The notes under the pieces were generated by a model. It was given only the letters and a program-made list of their open reading frames with translations. It searched no databases and was not told where the DNA came from. The translations under genes and the position numbers were made by a program. DNA of 64,000 nucleotides from NCBI GenBank assembly GCA_963810615.1, contig CAWEOA010000008.1:124001-188000 (forward strand), read 5' to 3'. Numbering within the stretch: position 1 is the first letter of the stretch; each line of letters opens with the position of its first letter. Positions 1-8,898 of this stretch are shown here, piece after piece. This stretch comes from JARRQJ01 sp963810615 (GTDB lineage Bacteria; Pseudomonadota; Gammaproteobacteria; DRLM01).

Positions 1-1331
1 GCACCTTCATGGGCGGCATCGCGGTGCTGGCGCGCGAGATGGGGTATACCGTGAGCGGTTCCGATGCCAATGTCTATCCGCCCATGAGCACCCAGTTGGA
101 ACAGGCGGGAATTCAACTCGGCCAGGGCTACGACCCCGCCCACCTCGAGCCCGCGCCTGACCTGGTGGTGATCGGAAATGCCCTGTCGCGGGGTAATGCC
201 GCCGTCGAGTACGTGTTGAACCGCGGCCTGCCCTACACCTCCGGCCCGGCCTTCCTGGCCGATTATGTGCTGAAGGAACGCTGGGTGCTGGCGGTGGCGG
301 GCACTCACGGCAAGACCACCACCTCCAGCATGCTGGCTTGGATACTGGAATACGCCGGACTGAAGCCCGGCTTTCTCATCGGCGGTGTTCCCGGCAATTT
401 CGACATCTCGGCGCGCCTCGGCGACGCGCCGTTCTTCGTGGTGGAGGCCGACGAATACGACACCGCCTTCTTCGACAAGCGCTCGAAATTCGTGCATTAC
501 CGGCCGCGCACCCTGATCCTCAACAACCTGGAATTCGACCACGCCGACATCTTTCCCGACCTCGCCGCCATCCAGTGCCAGTTTCATCACCTGGTGCGCA
601 CCGTGCCGGGCAACGGACTGATCATCGCCCCTCGCGACGACGCGGCGCTCAATGAAGTATTGGCGCAAGGCTGCTGGACGCCGCTGGAACGTTTCGCCCT
701 GAGCGGCGACGCGGATTGGACCGCCCGCGACATCGCTCCCGACGGCGGGCGCTTCGCCGTGTACTGGAAGGACCAATTGCAGGGCGTGGTGGAGTGGTCC
801 TTGATCGGCGTGCACAACGTTCACAATGCCGTCGCCGCCATCGTCGCCGCCCGCCACGCCGGCGTGCCCAGCGCCCACGGCATCGCCGCCCTGTCCCAGT
901 TCCGCGGCGTGAAGCGGCGCATGGAGCAGCGCGCCATCATCAACGGCATCGCCATCTACGACGATTTCGCCCACCACCCCACCGCCATCGCCTCCACCCT
1001 GGCGGGTCTGCGTCATCGCGTCGGCACGGCGCGCATCATCGCCCTGCTCGAGCCGCGTTCCAACACCATGCGCATGGGCGTGCACCGCGAACAACTGGCC
1101 CCCAGCCTCGCCGAGGCGGACGCGGTATTCTTATATAATCCGCCTGACCTGCAGTGGGACCTGAGCGCGGTGGCCACGGCGGTAGGCGCCAAGGCCCAGG
1201 TAGCTATAAACATTGAAGATTTGCTCAAGGCCGTGAGCGCGCTTGCGCGCCCCGGCGATCACGTGTTAATCATGAGCAACGGTGCGTTCGGGGGAATCCA
1301 CGACAAACTGATGGAGGCGCTGAAGAAATGA
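1..1331 (+). CDS. mpl: UDP-N-acetylmuramate:L-Ala-gamma-D-Glu-meso-DAP ligase Mpl (5' end outside window)
   Basis: Cytoplasmic Mur-ligase family enzyme of peptidoglycan recycling. It joins recycled tripeptide L-Ala-D-Glu-meso-DAP to UDP-MurNAc using ATP. The frame is open to base 1; residues Thr-Phe precede the first visible Met at position 9, as expected for the CGTFMGG segment near the Mpl N-terminus, so only about a dozen residues are missing. The ATP loop GTHGKTTT lies about 100 residues in, followed by the VEADEYDTAFFDKRSK segment typical of Mpl and the YDDFAHHPTA motif of the C-terminal domain. The stop overlaps the start of ubiX (ATGA), so the two are probably translationally coupled. 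Identification is firm. Confidence 0.95.
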   Translation, partial: TFMGGIAVLAREMGYTVSGSDANVYPPMSTQLEQAGIQLGQGYDPAHLEPAPDLVVIGNALSRGNAAVEYVLNRGLPYTSGPAFLADYVLKERWVLAVAGTHGKTTTSSMLAWILEYAGLKPGFLIGGVPGNFDISARLGDAPFFVVEADEYDTAFFDKRSKFVHYRPRTLILNNLEFDHADIFPDLAAIQCQFHHLVRTVPGNGLIIAPRDDAALNEVLAQGCWTPLERFALSGDADWTARDIAPDGGRFAVYWKDQLQGVVEWSLIGVHNVHNAVAAIVAARHAGVPSAHGIAALSQFRGVKRRMEQRAIINGIAIYDDFAHHPTAIASTLAGLRHRVGTARIIALLEPRSNTMRMGVHREQLAPSLAEADAVFLYNPPDLQWDLSAVATAVGAKAQVAINIEDLLKAVSALARPGDHVLIMSNGAFGGIHDKLMEALKK

Positions 1332-1933
1332 GCCGCGACGCCATCGCCCTGGCCATGACCGGTGCCTCCGGCGCCGTCTACGGCCTGCGCCTATTGGAAT
1401 GCCTCATCCAGGCCGAACAACAGGTCTACCTCATGTTGTCCGCACCTGCCCAGGTGGTGATCGGCATGGAGACCGATCTGAAACTGCCGGGCCGCCCGGC
1501 GGAGATCGAAGACCGCCTCGCCTCATTGTATAAAGCACAGCCGGGACAACTCAGCGTGTTCGGCCGTGAACAATGGACCGCACCGGTGGCCAGCGGCTCC
1601 AGCGCGCCGCGCGCCATGGTGGTGTGCCCCTGCACCAGCGGCACCCTGTCGTCCATCGCCCACGGCGGCAGCGATGACCTTCTGGAGCGCGCCGCCGACG
1701 TGGTGCTCAAGGAAGGCCGCAAACTGATCCTGGTACACCGCGAGATGCCGCTGTCCGTCATCCACCTGGAAAACATGCTCAAGCTGGCGCGCATGGGCGT
1801 GACCGTCATGCCCGCCAATCCCGGCTTCTATCAACAGCCCCAATCCATCGCCGATCTGGTGGACTTTGTAGTGGCGCGCATCCTCGATCACCTGGATGTC
1901 GAACACGCCCTCGGACCGCGCTGGGGAGAATGA
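1328..1933 (+). CDS. ubiX: Flavin prenyltransferase UbiX
   Basis: 201 residues, the normal family length. UbiX attaches a dimethylallyl group to FMN to make prenyl-FMN, the cofactor of UbiD decarboxylase in ubiquinone synthesis. The N-terminal flavin-binding motif TGASGAVYGLRLLE, the central CPCTSGTLSSIAHG loop and the C-terminal segment around HREMPLSVIHLENM are all present. The start codon overlaps the mpl stop and its own stop overlaps the next start, so it sits in the middle of a tight three-gene operon. The reaction is known from the family. The link to mpl is one of shared transcription rather than pathway. Confidence 0.95.
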   Translation: MSRDAIALAMTGASGAVYGLRLLECLIQAEQQVYLMLSAPAQVVIGMETDLKLPGRPAEIEDRLASLYKAQPGQLSVFGREQWTAPVASGSSAPRAMVVCPCTSGTLSSIAHGGSDDLLERAADVVLKEGRKLILVHREMPLSVIHLENMLKLARMGVTVMPANPGFYQQPQSIADLVDFVVARILDHLDVEHALGPRWGE

Positions 1934-2529
1934 CCATGGCAAGGATGCGCATCCCGCTTTTCCCGCTCAACAACGTGCTCTTCCCCGGGGGCGTGCTGCC
2001 GCTGCGCATCTTCGAGCCGCGCTATCTGGAAATGATCAGCACCTGCATGAAGGAAGGCACGGGTTTCGGCATCGCCCTGATCCTGAGCGGCCACGAAGTG
2101 GGCGAGGCCGCCAAGACCTACGACATCGGCAGCCATGTCCGCATTATCGACTGGACCCTGCGTGACGACGGCCTGCTGGGCATCTCGGTACAAAGCGAGG
2201 GACGCTTCCGCATTCTCTCCACGGAGACACGACCCAATCAACTGCTCTACGCCGAAGTGGAAATGCTCGAAGATCCACAGGCTCAAACCTTCCCGCAGCA
2301 ATACAGCGCGGCTGTCGATCTGCTGCGTGACATCATCTCTAAAGTCGGCGGCCACTATGCGGAACTCGAGCCGCGCTATGGCGACCCGTTGTGGGTCAGC
2401 GGTCGCCTGGCTGAACTCCTGCCCATCGAGTTATTACAAAAACAACACATGTTGCAGATGGATGATCCTATGCAGCGCCTGGAGCGTTTGTGTGCGATGT
2501 GGGATTGTATGGAGAGTGATGAGGAGTAA
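1930..2529 (+). CDS. LON peptidase substrate-binding domain protein (stand-alone)
   Basis: 199 residues that match the N-terminal substrate-recognition domain of Lon protease without the AAA+ or protease domains. Signature segments are RIPLFPLNNVLFPGGVLPLRIFEPRYLEM near the start (positions about 4-32; key residues PL-V-FPG and LRIFE-RY) and a glutamate-rich helical C-terminus. Such stand-alone LON-domain proteins are common in Proteobacteria and their function is not settled. The ATG at 1930 overlaps the ubiX stop and is preceded by a purine-rich GGGAGA, supporting this start. Probably cotranscribed with mpl-ubiX. Confidence 0.85.
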   Translation: MTMARMRIPLFPLNNVLFPGGVLPLRIFEPRYLEMISTCMKEGTGFGIALILSGHEVGEAAKTYDIGSHVRIIDWTLRDDGLLGISVQSEGRFRILSTETRPNQLLYAEVEMLEDPQAQTFPQQYSAAVDLLRDIISKVGGHYAELEPRYGDPLWVSGRLAELLPIELLQKQHMLQMDDPMQRLERLCAMWDCMESDEE

Positions 2530-2704
2530 CACTATCATTGATCTCCGCAGTATTTTTGGCGGGTCTGCAATAGTTTCTCCAGGTGTGTAGATGATAGTCC
2601 AGAATAGTGAAGCTGCTCTGCTGCAAGAGTACGATAAATACTATGTAGTTTAGGTAAGTGCATAAATACATTCATGCGCGGTTTACTAAATGTAAGTGCT
2701 TTAT

Positions 2705-3313
2705 ATGAAACACCGGACGAAATATCAGCCAGCCGCACTTCTGGAGAAGTATAAAATCATTCGTGACCAGATCAGTGATAAGGAGTTTTTCTGCTCTCCG
2801 AAACACCAGAAGACGCAAGAGATTTGGTGCGCTGCTCACTTTTCGAGAGCGTACGAGCGTTACCTTGCGCCGAGTTACGTGCTAATTGATGATTCAGATA
2901 TTCAGACAGAAGTCGATTTCGATTTAGAAGTCGCCAATATTGCCCATCCATTTCAAGTTACTGAAGCGATGGAGCCAGGCCGAAGACGCGGCGACGAATA
3001 TAGGTATTCTTCGCCTGTCGACGCGCGTCACGACGACATTGAGAGTGGTGCTGAGCAAGGAGCTTGGTGGATTAGAGCGGCGATCGAAAAGAAACTCGAT
3101 AAGCACTATGCTGGTAGTTCGGAGTTAAACCTTCTGGTATATCTCAACTTTGCAGGCCGCGATCAGAAATTCAATCATCTTAGAGCTACTTGTCAGGACG
3201 TCGCGAGACAGTTTGCTTCAGTTTGGCTCCTGAATGGCAATGCTCTTTGCTGCATTCAGCCCAACCCGAGAATTCACTCCCTTGAGAACTGGTTGGTGAT
3301 CGAAGAATCTTAA
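2705..3313 (+). CDS. Hypothetical protein, unrecognised
   Basis: A 202-residue soluble protein with no signal peptide or membrane segment that I do not recognise. It is mixed alpha/beta in appearance, rich in charged residues, with an acidic patch (DDSDIQTEVDFDLEV, about residues 60-75) and aromatic segments near the C-terminus. The ATG at 2705 gives MKHRTKYQ; a GTG three codons upstream (2696) is also possible, and neither has a strong ribosome-binding site. The base composition is clearly more AT-rich than that of its upstream neighbours, as is the 170-base gap before it, which hints at later acquisition. No function is proposed. Confidence 0.6.
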   Translation: MKHRTKYQPAALLEKYKIIRDQISDKEFFCSPKHQKTQEIWCAAHFSRAYERYLAPSYVLIDDSDIQTEVDFDLEVANIAHPFQVTEAMEPGRRRGDEYRYSSPVDARHDDIESGAEQGAWWIRAAIEKKLDKHYAGSSELNLLVYLNFAGRDQKFNHLRATCQDVARQFASVWLLNGNALCCIQPNPRIHSLENWLVIEES

Positions 3314-3384
3314 ATTTAAAAAAGGTGTCAGGTAAGAATTTTCGTTAATTTTATTAAACATAGTTTCCTACGCTGGTTTATCTA

Positions 3385-5949
3385 ATGCCTGTAGTCACAA
3401 TTCATGAGCGATCGAATGGATATCTTACGGCTAAATATAGCGCCATCGTCCAGTTATCTTTGCAGATTGTTCTGCTGTGGGTTCTACAGTTTTCATCGGC
3501 TTGGGCCGGCGGTGGTCCGGAGACGACGCTGGTGGTGGTCAATGCTGCATCGCCGATTTCCCTGGCCATTGCCAACGTCTATGTGCGGATGCGCGATATT
3601 CCCGAGTCCCACGTCGTGTGGTTGGACGATGTGCCGGCCGCTGATTCGATCGATATAAAGGAATTCCGCAGCCGAATCTGGAAGCCCATTCGCAGTTATA
3701 TTTCCGATCACCATCTGCAGGGTCAGATCGACACTATCGCCTATTCGGGGGATTTTCCTTATCGCGTGGACTTCAAGAGCGATCTTGATGCCACTCCACT
3801 TCCTAAGAATCGCTATCTTGGCCGTTATGCGTCGCTTACCGGTCTCACATTTTTTGCGCGGCGTGTTGAACGCAAGGATTTGGGCTATCTCAGCGTGAAT
3901 CGCTACTTTCGTCGCGATCTCGCTCCTCGGGACTTCCCGCCTCGAACGCTCAGCGATGTCGAATTAAGAATCATTGGGAATGCGACAAAGGGATTGAGTA
4001 AGCGGGATTATGAAGGCGCCGTCGCGTCATTGCAGTCGCTTGTAAAGGACTATCCATGGAGCGCCGCCGCCTGGTATCAGCTGGCGCGCGGTTCAGCCGC
4101 ATTGGGGCGCAGCGATGATGCGATGACGGCCTTATCCAAGGCCGTCGATAGAGGTTGGCCCAATAGTCTGCAGGCCGGCAAAGATCCGCTCTTGTCGTCA
4201 TTACATGCGCTGCCCGGCTTTTCCGACTTGCTAGACAAGATGCGGCTTAAAATCGGTCCCTTTCAAGCTGCCCATGGTTTTCGCAATCAATATATTTGGA
4301 CAGGCATGGCAGTGCCGGTTGTCCACTCAAACGCCGAAGCTTCTCTGGACCGCTATTATCTCGCCACGGACCTGGCTTATACGGGATTGCGCGGTAACAG
4401 TCTGCCGGAAGTTCTGGACTATCTTCGAACCGCAGTTGCCAGTGACGGCCGTTTTCCCGACGGCACGGTTTATCTGATGGAAAATTCAGATGTCCGTGCC
4501 GAGACTCGGGAGGGAGCGTTCTATTCTACGGTCGCAGCATTGAAGCAACGGGGACATCGCGCGGAGATATTGACCGCCGGTAGAGAAGGTCAGAACGGCA
4601 TCGTTCCACAAAACAAGCAGGACGTCATTGGCGTCGTCGCGGGGACCCGACGTTTCGATTGGGGTCGGTCACACAGTCGAATGTTGCCGGGGGCGATTGC
4701 CGAATCCCTCACCAGTTATGGCGGCGATTTCGATAATTCCGCGCAGACAAAACTGACTGAATTTTTGCGTTATGGCGCGGCGGGTTCGAGCGGCGCGGTG
4801 GCGGAGCCATACAGCATCCAGGCAAAGTTTCCAGTGCCGGCTCTGCATATTCATTATGCCGACGGCAGTTCTCTGGCCGAGGCCTTTTATGAAAGTGTCC
4901 AGGCGCCCTATCAACTGATCATTGTCGGTGAACCCCTAGCGCGCCCGTTTGCCCATTTTGCCGCCGTGAGTTTGGATGCTCCAGATGTCAGGCACGCCTG
5001 GCATGACACGGTATTGCTAAAGCCGCTTATAAAGCCTGTAAGCGGTCATCCGATTCATCACCTGGAATTGTGGGTCGATGGCCAGTATAAGGATGTAGTG
5101 GCGCCCTGGGATGCATTTCTTTGGGATACCAGGACGGTAGAGGACGGTTGCCACGATCTCCGCCTGGTTGCTGTCGAAGACTCGCCCGTCGAAACGCGCT
5201 CGTATCGGCGTATAGCTGTCGTCGTGAACAATCGCAATCATCAGGTCGAGATAAAGGATCCCGACAAGCCCGTGGCTCTAGGTGACGAGATCATGCTGTC
5301 CGGTTCGGCGGCGGATGCCCGGCGTGTTCAGATCCTTCAAGGAACGCGCGTGCTGGGCACTGCGCAAGTGGAAGCCGGGCGCTGGACAACGGTCGTTGAC
5401 AGTCAATCTGTGGGTATGGGCAGGGTATCGTTATATGCCCGGGCGTCATACCAGGACGGTAGCACGGCACGCAGTTGTGGGGCGGCGGTGACTATCGAGC
5501 CGCCTCTCCACCTCCTCGCTACCGATAAGGCTGATGCCGGCTATGAAGTAGGCCTGCAGGCAGTGATGCATGACAAGGCGGACAAGGATCACGCACTGGT
5601 CATTAAAAGCCTGAACGGGCGTTTTAAGGAGTTGGGCAGAGACGAAGAGAAGGTGGTTTCCCTGCGTTTGGCTGGAGAATTCAAGGTCGGAAAATCGGGG
5701 TTCTATCAACTGGCTCTCGGCACCCGGGGACGGCTGCGGGTGAAAATAGATGGTCAGTCTAAGATGGATAATGATATTTCAGGCCAAGATGATCAGGTCT
5801 TCATAGCGCTGAATCTGGATGCCGGCTGGCATAGGATGGATATTGAGCTTGATCCCGAGGGGCGGCCATCGATTAAAGCGCGTCTCGCCGGCGAAGATGT
5901 CGCAGTCATGCTGGCGGGCGGAAGATTGCGCCATAGGATCGCGCCTTGA
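3385..5949 (+). CDS. TIGR03790-like exported protein with TPR insertion and C-terminal beta domains
   Basis: 854 residues with an N-terminal export signal (hydrophobic stretch about residues 23-40, ending SSAWAGG). Residues about 47-180 start VVVNAASPISLAIANVYV and continue IPESHVV, the N-terminal signature of TIGR03790 proteins. Residues about 215-290 are a TPR-like insertion (YEGAVASLQSLVKDYPWSA, then AAWYQLARGSAALGRSDDA). The TIGR03790 part resumes near residue 295 and ends around 515 with IIVGEPLARPFA. The remainder looks like Ig-like and PA14/carbohydrate-sensing beta domains, including VWVDGQYKD-type turns and a final LDAGWHRMDIEL motif. Function is unknown for the family. Surface or periplasmic location is inferred from the signal peptide. 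Confidence 0.75.
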   Translation: MPVVTIHERSNGYLTAKYSAIVQLSLQIVLLWVLQFSSAWAGGGPETTLVVVNAASPISLAIANVYVRMRDIPESHVVWLDDVPAADSIDIKEFRSRIWKPIRSYISDHHLQGQIDTIAYSGDFPYRVDFKSDLDATPLPKNRYLGRYASLTGLTFFARRVERKDLGYLSVNRYFRRDLAPRDFPPRTLSDVELRIIGNATKGLSKRDYEGAVASLQSLVKDYPWSAAAWYQLARGSAALGRSDDAMTALSKAVDRGWPNSLQAGKDPLLSSLHALPGFSDLLDKMRLKIGPFQAAHGFRNQYIWTGMAVPVVHSNAEASLDRYYLATDLAYTGLRGNSLPEVLDYLRTAVASDGRFPDGTVYLMENSDVRAETREGAFYSTVAALKQRGHRAEILTAGREGQNGIVPQNKQDVIGVVAGTRRFDWGRSHSRMLPGAIAESLTSYGGDFDNSAQTKLTEFLRYGAAGSSGAVAEPYSIQAKFPVPALHIHYADGSSLAEAFYESVQAPYQLIIVGEPLARPFAHFAAVSLDAPDVRHAWHDTVLLKPLIKPVSGHPIHHLELWVDGQYKDVVAPWDAFLWDTRTVEDGCHDLRLVAVEDSPVETRSYRRIAVVVNNRNHQVEIKDPDKPVALGDEIMLSGSAADARRVQILQGTRVLGTAQVEAGRWTTVVDSQSVGMGRVSLYARASYQDGSTARSCGAAVTIEPPLHLLATDKADAGYEVGLQAVMHDKADKDHALVIKSLNGRFKELGRDEEKVVSLRLAGEFKVGKSGFYQLALGTRGRLRVKIDGQSKMDNDISGQDDQVFIALNLDAGWHRMDIELDPEGRPSIKARLAGEDVAVMLAGGRLRHRIAP

Positions 5950-5958
5950 TTCGGTTTT

Positions 5959-6062
5959 GTCATTTCGACCGCAGGGATTTATGCCTAAGGGGTGGAAATG
6001 CCGCGTCTCGCTGATTATATAGAGGCCGCAGTAGAAGATTTCTCGCTGACGCTCGAAATGAC
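5959..6062. repeat. 104-bp palindromic dispersed repeat, terminal GTCATTTCGA inverted repeats
   Basis: The element begins GTCATTTCGA at 5959 and ends TCGAAATGAC at 6062, a perfect 10-bp inverted repeat. The inner part also resembles a widespread proteobacterial repeat whose right arm reads AGATTTCTCGCTGACGCTCG. It is non-coding and sits just after the stop of the TIGR03790-like gene. Possible roles are a miniature mobile element or a bidirectional terminator, and only the palindrome is directly seen. Confidence 0.6.
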
Positions 6063-6085
6063 GAATCAATAAGAGCCTTCCTGGG

Positions 6086-6203
6086 GCTGAATAATTTCAT
6101 AGCCGTCATTCCAGGCATAGATTAGCGAAGCTCTGGAAACCAGAGTGTTTATCTCAAAGAGGTCCTGGATTCCGGCGGACGCCGGAATGGCGAATTATTC
6201 AGC
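6086..6203. repeat. 118-bp nested palindromic repeat
   Basis: Outer arms GCTGAATAATT (6086-6096) and AATTATTCAGC (6193-6203) are perfect 11-bp inverted repeats. Inside them CGTCATTCC (6104-6112) pairs with GGAATGGCG (6184-6192) with one mismatch, and ATTCCGGC GGAC GCCGGAAT (6169-6188) forms a perfect 8-bp stem with a 4-base loop. The last motif is a familiar intergenic repeat of many Proteobacteria. It lies between convergent genes and may serve as a terminator for both; no T-run follows the stems. Confidence 0.6.
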
Positions 6204-6209
6204 GCTTCC

Positions 6210-8153
6210 CTAAGAGGGCAACGCCCTTGTCTGTGCAAGCGGCGGCATCGGGCTGTCCAGACAGCTGGCCACGGTGCGCAGGAGTTCCTGGCCTATGATG
6301 GTCGCCTTGCCGTCATACATGATGCAGGCGACGCAGGCTTTGAGGATGCGCGGTTTCAGCAGGGGTTTGAGTTCCGCGAGCTTGTCGACGGCCTCGTTCA
6401 TATTGTCCAGGGTCAGTTGCTCGCGGGGTATGAACTTCAGAGCCGTCGTGCCCGCCGCGGCGATGCCGGCCTTGAAGGCCTGTTCGGCGGCGGCATCGTC
6501 CGTATGTTCGGTGAGGGCCAGTAGCGACAGCAGAACTTCGGCTTCCCGCTTCACCGCCCCCAGATAACTGTATTTAGCTTTGGGCCGCTGGTGCAGACCG
6601 AAGTGTTCGTCCAGTTGCCGGATCAGGAAATGTTGCAGGATCCATTCTTTCAGGTCGACCTTTTTGTCCGCCGCGATTAATGTCCCCACCACGGCGCGGA
6701 AGCGGCGGTATTGTTCCATGGACAATGTGCGCAGCACCGGCATGGCCACGCCCACCAATGGCAGGCGCGCCGCCTCCGGCAGTTTGGGCAGATGCGGCAG
6801 TAAGTCCTTGGTGTTTTGCATCACCGCGGGGTCGGCCAGATGTGACATCAGGACCTGTTGCTTGGCCAGGATGTCGGCCTTGGTGTCGAGCAACATGCCG
6901 TAGATCACCGCCCGCGCCCCGAACGGTTCTTCGGCGGCCTGGCGCAATGGGTCGGGAATCGATGCCAGGATGTCTCGCGCCAGATCGACATGCTCCTGTT
7001 TGACATTGCCCACCAGTGCGACGGCATCATCCGGGTTTAACATGCCCGCGGCCACCGCCCCTGCCATCACTGTTATCTTTGCGGCGGTGATGTGTTCGGG
7101 CGCCGTGTCCGCGGCGATTTCCTGCACCTTGGGCTCGATGAATTTGCCGTCCCAGCGGGGTTCGATGCGTTTGATGCGCAGCGCCAGGGGGGGATGGGTG
7201 GCGAACAGGCTTTGCAGAAAACCTTTGACGCCCACCGAAAAATAGGCGTGACTGTATTGCTGCGCCGAGGGATTTTCCAGCAGCGAACCCCAGGTCGAGC
7301 CGCCGATCTTTTTCAGGGCGTCGGCGATGCCTTCGTTGTTGCGCGTGTATTGCACTGCGGTGGCGTCTGCCAGCAACTCGCGCTGGCGGCTCACTGTCGC
7401 TTTGATCCATTGCCCGAAAAAGAAACCCACATAGCCGATTGCTACCAGCCCGGCGCCCAATGCAAATAACGCGACCACGACATTGCCGCCGTTTCTATTG
7501 CGCGAGCTGCGCATTAAAGCCGTGGAGCGCAATAGGAAATAACCTGCCAGCCCGAGCAACAGGATGCCGTGCAGCACGCCCATCAGGCGGATATTCATGC
7601 GCATGTCGCCGTTGAAGATGTGGCTGAACTCGTGGGCGATCACGCCCTGCAGCTCGTCACGCTCCAGATAAGTGAGTGCGCCGCGCGTCACCGCGATCAC
7701 CGCGTTGTTGGGTGAGTGACCGGCGGCAAAGGCGTTAATGCCCATATCGTTCAACAGATATACCGGGGGTGCCGGGATGCCGGAGGCGATGGCCATCTCT
7801 TCCACTATGTTTAATAGACGCCGCTGCACCGGATCGTCGGTGTTGCGCGGAATCAAGCCTCCGCCTAGCATCTCGGCCACGACGCGGCCGCCGCCGGACA
7901 GCGCCACCATCTTATAAACGCTGCCGAGAACGATCAGTATGGTGACGGCCGCGGCGACGGTGGTGAACAGGCCCCAGTCGAACTGTTGCCAGAACGCCTC
8001 AGCGGAGAAACGCCGGGCGTCGCGGTTGTAGGTGATCAGCGCCATCACCAACAGGTTGGTGAGGACGATGAGACCTGCCACTGCGAAACCGAACAGCAAC
8101 AGCATCCAACTGGTTTGGCGTTTCGCCCTGGCCTGAGCCTCGAAAAAATTCAT
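6210..8153 (-). CDS. M48 family membrane metalloprotease, HtpX-like, long C-terminal extension
   Basis: 647 residues. Two N-terminal membrane segments (about residues 17-40 and 62-82) precede a peptidase M48 domain with the zinc motif HEFSH (His174, Glu175, His178) followed by NGDMRMN, then two further membrane segments (about 190-210 and 225-248) and the third-ligand region RQRELLADATAVQYTRN. Membrane proteases of this type degrade damaged membrane proteins. Roughly 300 residues after the protease domain are helical and not recognised, making this twice the length of HtpX. The gene follows lemA by 14 bases; LemA-M48 pairs are a known conserved arrangement. Confidence 0.9.
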   Translation of the reverse strand: MNFFEAQARAKRQTSWMLLLFGFAVAGLIVLTNLLVMALITYNRDARRFSAEAFWQQFDWGLFTTVAAAVTILIVLGSVYKMVALSGGGRVVAEMLGGGLIPRNTDDPVQRRLLNIVEEMAIASGIPAPPVYLLNDMGINAFAAGHSPNNAVIAVTRGALTYLERDELQGVIAHEFSHIFNGDMRMNIRLMGVLHGILLLGLAGYFLLRSTALMRSSRNRNGGNVVVALFALGAGLVAIGYVGFFFGQWIKATVSRQRELLADATAVQYTRNNEGIADALKKIGGSTWGSLLENPSAQQYSHAYFSVGVKGFLQSLFATHPPLALRIKRIEPRWDGKFIEPKVQEIAADTAPEHITAAKITVMAGAVAAGMLNPDDAVALVGNVKQEHVDLARDILASIPDPLRQAAEEPFGARAVIYGMLLDTKADILAKQQVLMSHLADPAVMQNTKDLLPHLPKLPEAARLPLVGVAMPVLRTLSMEQYRRFRAVVGTLIAADKKVDLKEWILQHFLIRQLDEHFGLHQRPKAKYSYLGAVKREAEVLLSLLALTEHTDDAAAEQAFKAGIAAAGTTALKFIPREQLTLDNMNEAVDKLAELKPLLKPRILKACVACIMYDGKATIIGQELLRTVASCLDSPMPPLAQTRALPS

Positions 8154-8167
8154 GAGCCGTCGTCAGA

Positions 8168-8764
8168 TCAGAACGAAACCTTGGGCGCCGCCTGGATCTG
8201 CGCGTGATCCTCGAATTCCAGCAGGCTCGCGTCCGGTCCGTGGCCGAACATATTGGCGAACATCTGTGGTGGGAAGGATTGCTTGTAGGTGTTGTATTCC
8301 ATTACCGCGTCGTTGAACGCCTGGCGCGCAAAGGCCACGCGGTTCTCGGTGCTGGTCAACTCTTCAGTGAGCTGCATCATGTTCTGATTGGCCTTGAGGT
8401 CCGGGTAGGCCTCCATCACCATGTTGAAGCGGCCCAAGGCTCCGCTCAGACTGCCCTCCGCCTGGCCCAGGGACTTTATCGCATCGGCATTGCCCGGGTC
8501 GGCCTGGGCGCGGTTCAGTCCGCTGGCGGCCGCATTGCGCGCCTGGACGACGGCTTCCAGCGTCTGCCGTTCATGTTTGATATAGCCCTTGGCGGTCTCG
8601 ACCAGATTGGGTATCAGGTCGTAACGCCGCTTCAACTGCACCTCTATCTGGGCAAAGGCGTTCTTAAAGCGGTTCTTGAGTGTGACGAGGCGGTTATAAA
8701 TCGAAACGATGTAAAATACGATGGCGGCTATCACCACCAGGCTTACTATCGACGTGGCATCCAT
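8168..8764 (-). CDS. lemA: LemA family protein
   Basis: 198 residues. An N-terminal membrane anchor (about residues 6-22) is followed by the LemA signature YNRLVTLKNRFKNAFAQIEV and RRYDLIPNLVETAKGY, then a long helical bundle. The C-terminal tail beyond the domain carries FPPQMFANMFG. LemA proteins are membrane-anchored coiled bundles facing the outside, of uncertain function, that occur next to HtpX/M48 proteases or TPM-domain proteins. Here it is immediately upstream of and cotranscribed with the M48 protease, suggesting a shared envelope quality-control role. Confidence 0.93.
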   Translation of the reverse strand: MDATSIVSLVVIAAIVFYIVSIYNRLVTLKNRFKNAFAQIEVQLKRRYDLIPNLVETAKGYIKHERQTLEAVVQARNAAASGLNRAQADPGNADAIKSLGQAEGSLSGALGRFNMVMEAYPDLKANQNMMQLTEELTSTENRVAFARQAFNDAVMEYNTYKQSFPPQMFANMFGHGPDASLLEFEDHAQIQAAPKVSF

Positions 8765-8852
8765 GGCGCTCCTCCCGTTGTGTCGCGATCCGTGGGTTTA
8801 TCGGCGATAGTATCAGCATTCCCGAATGAGTCGAAGCATAGATTTCGGAATA

Positions 8853-8878
8853 GGCATGCTCGCATAGCGCAGCATGCC
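8853..8878. other. Stem-loop between two minus-strand genes
   Basis: GGCATGCT (8853-8860) and AGCATGCC (8871-8878) form a perfect 8-bp stem with a 10-base loop, 21 bases beyond the stop of the TPR-methyltransferase gene on the minus strand. No T-run follows, so this is at most a weak or factor-assisted terminator. Confidence 0.35.
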
Positions 8879-8898
8879 CGTACTATTGCGGTACAGGA

